DNA of 6,837 nt, from the NCBI GenBank assembly GCA_964358895.1, contig CAYHPR010000022.1, positions 1-6,837 on the forward strand, given 5' to 3'. The DNA comes from CAYHPR01 sp964358895 (GTDB lineage: Archaea; Micrarchaeota; Micrarchaeia; CABMEP01). Below, one piece after another: positions 4,912 to 6,837 of the stretch (position 1 is its first letter; every line of letters begins with the position of its first letter). The notes under the pieces are model-generated. The model was not told the DNA's origin, made no database searches, and worked only from the letters and a program-made list of their open reading frames with translations. The translations under genes were made by a program, and so were the position numbers.

Positions 4912-6393
4912 TCAGCAGGTGACGTCTGCTTCGCTTACACAACTTACATACAACTTGTCAACGTTGCACTGAGCTGTACATTTTCCAGCAACAGTTGCTT
5001 CACACGCTGTTCTTGTAGTTGGTTCACAAGCAACCTTGCATGCTTCCTTATCGGTTGTATCACAGCTTGCCACACAGCCACATTGTGCTTTGCACGTGGC
5101 CGTTGCATTTGTAGAACATTCAGCTGTTAACTGAGGCGTACATGAAGTTTTGCATTGAGCAAATACGGATGCATCACATTGTGCTTTTGCATCGGACTTG
5201 CACTGCTCTTTTGTCTGTGCTTTTGCGCTTGCAGCTTTTTCGCTGTCGAAAGTAACTTTACTATCCTGTAACGTTACTGCAGTGTTAACATCAATTGATA
5301 CAGTGACTGTGCTATCCTTTCCCGCAGTAACTGTCAAATCAATGTTGCTTTCGATAACCGGATTTGACATTTGAACATTTACTGAAACAACTGTTTCAAG
5401 GATGCCAGGTATTGCCGCTAATGTGGTTACACCTGCCTTGATCCCTGCCGTAGATATTCTGATCTTGCTGTAATGGCCCGGAGAAAGAGTCGAATTGCTT
5501 AACAACACAGAACTTCTGTCTGTTGAAATTTTTATTAAATCGTAAACGTTGCTTCCGCTTGAAACAACTGTCCACGTTCCTGCGTCACTGTATATCTCAA
5601 CTTTAGTTATTGTCATATTAGCTGAATTAAGCCCTTTACCTGCTAACACGTTAGCAGAGGAGTCTAGTCTGACTTTAACAGTGCTTTGACCAGTACCGAC
5701 AGATACCTTAATTTTCCCGCCTTCAATTATCACATCAGCATCGACGCGTATTCCTCCATTTATAGTTACTGATCCATCTTCGTTCATTCCTACTTCAACG
5801 GAAGTTGATTCCCTTCCGCCTGTTACTGTCACTTTACCTTTTGCATCAACGCTTGCATTTACTTCACTCTTTGTGTCAAGCTTGACCACTGGTGCGAAAA
5901 TCAGCTCTCCTTTTCCAGTTGCATGAAGTGACCTGTCTACTTGGAAGTCAAGTTTTGCTGAAGCAGTTGTATTTTCTTTTACCTCAAGATTGCCAACTAT
6001 TTTTAACTCCGTGCTTGGCAGTTTAGCTGTTGAGTCAACGCCGTTCTTTGTTACAGTTACAGAATCAACTTTAAGTCTGATCTGGTTGTACATACCTGCA
6101 TCAATTGTTGCATTAGCAAGCAATTGTTCTGTTCCTTTTATTACTAATAAATCAAATACCTGTGCAGTTGAAGATACATTTATCCATGCATCAGTTGTTG
6201 CTTTATGTATCTGAACTTCAGAGACCGATAGTTTAACACTAGTTACGCCTTCGGCTTCCAATGCTTTATCAGTTATTGTAAAGATCGCGTTGCCTTTGCC
6301 GGCAGTGGTTGTTGATCCAGTTGGTTGTCCTAGACAGCCAAAAACAAATAACGAAAGAATCAGAATTCCGAACAGTAGGTAATTATTTTTCAT
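4912..6393 (-). CDS. Secreted lipoprotein with two DUF4382-like domains and a cysteine-repeat tail
   Basis: The 493-residue protein begins with a lipoprotein signal peptide: basic start, hydrophobic core, and lipobox VFGC with C20 as the likely lipid anchor. A Thr/Ser/Gly linker follows. Residues about 34-155 read as a DUF4382 domain (VKLSVSEVQIHKA, FDLLVIKGT, DAGMYNQIRLKV). A second, diverged copy covers about 245-345 (ITKVEIYSDAGTW, YDLIKIS, SPGHYSKIRIS). The region between them (about 170-240) is rich in short Val/Thr/Gly beta-like segments. The last 100 residues hold 16 cysteines in a regular array. Seven N-X-S/T sequons (N72, 94, 141, 179, 259, 300, 429) could be glycosylated. DUF4382 has no firm function; an extracellular beta-sandwich or binding role is a guess. 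The start is the ATG at 6393, supported by a TATA box 26.5 nt upstream. Confidence 0.87.
   Translation of the reverse strand: MKNNYLLFGILILSLFVFGCLGQPTGSTTTAGKGNAIFTITDKALEAEGVTSVKLSVSEVQIHKATTDAWINVSSTAQVFDLLVIKGTEQLLANATIDAGMYNQIRLKVDSVTVTKNGVDSTAKLPSTELKIVGNLEVKENTTASAKLDFQVDRSLHATGKGELIFAPVVKLDTKSEVNASVDAKGKVTVTGGRESTSVEVGMNEDGSVTINGGIRVDADVIIEGGKIKVSVGTGQSTVKVRLDSSANVLAGKGLNSANMTITKVEIYSDAGTWTVVSSGSNVYDLIKISTDRSSVLLSNSTLSPGHYSKIRISTAGIKAGVTTLAAIPGILETVVSVNVQMSNPVIESNIDLTVTAGKDSTVTVSIDVNTAVTLQDSKVTFDSEKAASAKAQTKEQCKSDAKAQCDASVFAQCKTSCTPQLTAECSTNATATCKAQCGCVASCDTTDKEACKVACEPTTRTACEATVAGKCTAQCNVDKLYVSCVSEADVTC
4966..5178 (-). repeat. Duplicated 33-residue cysteine module in the lipoprotein tail
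   Basis: Residues 406-438 and 444-476 have identical cysteine spacing: C-x7-C-x3-C-x7-C-x7-C-x3-C, with Pro at position 15 of each. Other shared positions include Asp after the first Cys, Lys after the second and AQ before the last. Each module is itself two 20-residue units (C-x7-C-x3-C). C398 precedes them, C440 lies in the 5-residue linker, and C485 and C493 follow. This is an internal protein duplication with only modest identity outside the cysteines. Confidence 0.85.
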
Positions 6394-6415
6394 TTTTTAA
6401 TAACTGAATTATAAA

Positions 6416-6423
6416 TTTATAAA
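6416..6423 (-). promoter_or_regulatory. TATA box of the lipoprotein gene
   Basis: TTTATAAA is a strong archaeal TATA match in the 37-bp spacer between lysS and the lipoprotein gene. Its centre is 26.5 nt before the ATG at 6393, so the transcript should start at or within a base or two of the start codon. No Shine-Dalgarno precedes the ATG (the upstream bases are TTAAAAA), as expected for a leaderless message. The gene therefore probably has its own promoter rather than depending on lysS. Confidence 0.65.
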
Positions 6424-6430
6424 GATATGT

Positions 6431-6837
6431 TTATTTAGTTTTTTCGACTTTTTCTTCTGTCCCTTTTAAGGGTCGCATAGATGGGAATGGAATGACCTCC
6501 TTAATTGAAGTTGTATTTGAAAGAAGCATAACAATGCGGTCAATTCCTAAACCTATCCCACCTGTTGGAGGCATACCGTATTCAATTGCCTCGAGAAAAT
6601 CTGCATCAAATGGCTGTGCCTCATCATCTCCTTTTTTCCGTTCTTCTACTTGTTCCTCAAATTTAGCTCTTTGTTCAATTGGATCTGTAAGCTCAGAAAA
6701 ACTGTTTCCGCATTCAGTATTAGCAATAAAAAGTTCGAATCGTTCTGCAAGCAATGGATTTCCTCGCTTTTTCTTTGCTAATGGACACATATGATCTGGA
6801 TAATCGATAACGAAAGTTGGATTCCAAAGTTCTGTTG
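6431..6837 (-). CDS. lysS: Class II lysyl-tRNA synthetase, C-terminal part (5' end outside window)
   Basis: LysRS charges tRNA-Lys in the cytoplasm. The visible 134 codons run off the right edge; the whole enzyme is usually about 500 residues, so this is the last quarter. The sequence begins in PTFVIDYPDHMCPLAKKKRG, continues through RFELFIANTECGNSFSEL and DPIEQRAKFEEQ, and includes the DDEAQPFDADFLEAIEYGMPPT segment. It ends with motif 3, GGIGLGIDRIVMLL, whose Arg contacts ATP, then EVIPFPSMRP. These match the bacterial-type class II LysRS catalytic core. The Met at 6790 is internal, not a start. Many archaea use an unrelated class I LysRS, so class II is informative about lineage or transfer. 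The lipoprotein gene follows after 37 bp. Confidence 0.95.
   Translation of the reverse strand, partial: TELWNPTFVIDYPDHMCPLAKKKRGNPLLAERFELFIANTECGNSFSELTDPIEQRAKFEEQVEERKKGDDEAQPFDADFLEAIEYGMPPTGGIGLGIDRIVMLLSNTTSIKEVIPFPSMRPLKGTEEKVEKTK

Noticed and set aside
5990..6214. 74-codon plus-strand frame opposite the lipoprotein
   Set aside because: It is a shadow of the lipoprotein gene, with no promoter and no recognisable motif.
6492..6794. 100-codon plus-strand frame opposite lysS
   Set aside because: It is a shadow of the conserved LysRS catalytic core; Ser/Ile-rich composition is what the reverse of that code gives.

Overview
The window looks like a piece of archaeal chromosome with low G+C. 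The prolyl-tRNA synthetase is the archaeal/eukaryotic type with a C-terminal zinc-like domain and a terminal Tyr. The RuBisCO is form III. The only tRNA carries an archaeal-style bulge-helix-bulge intron in an unusual place, the T-loop. Three start codons sit 25-27 nt from the centre of a TATA box, which is the layout of leaderless archaeal transcripts. Form III RuBisCO, a bacterial-like class II lysyl-tRNA synthetase, compact gene spacing and a scaffold gap together suggest a metagenome-assembled genome, perhaps from a DPANN lineage. That placement is inference and not proven here.

Layout, left to right. Positions 1-1130 (minus) hold the first 376 residues of a form III RuBisCO large subunit, cut by the window edge. 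A 50-bp divergent spacer with one palindromic TATA box separates it from proS (1181-2659, plus). Nine bases after proS lies an intron-containing tRNA-Gln(CUG) (2669-2789), and 21 bases after that an SdpI/DUF1648-family membrane protein (2811-3476, plus). The plus-strand genes end convergently against a minus-strand cluster. Read in its own direction, that cluster is lysS (partial, 6837-6431), a secreted DUF4382 lipoprotein with a cysteine-repeat tail (6393-4912), an HDDC2/YfbR-like HD phosphohydrolase (4843-4277) and a HAD hydrolase (4272-3485).

The HAD gene is interrupted by 100 Ns flanked by identical 55-bp copies. Collapsing the copies gives one intact 210-codon frame, so this is a scaffolding artefact and not a broken gene.

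Functional themes are translation (proS, lysS, tRNA-Gln), nucleotide and sugar-phosphate metabolism (form III RuBisCO of the AMP pathway; the HD and HAD phosphohydrolases, which probably form an operon) and the cell surface (lipoprotein, SdpI-like membrane protein). I see no CRISPR array, insertion sequence, integrase or defence cassette. The most notable items are the T-loop tRNA intron, the symmetric shared promoter and the duplicated cysteine module.
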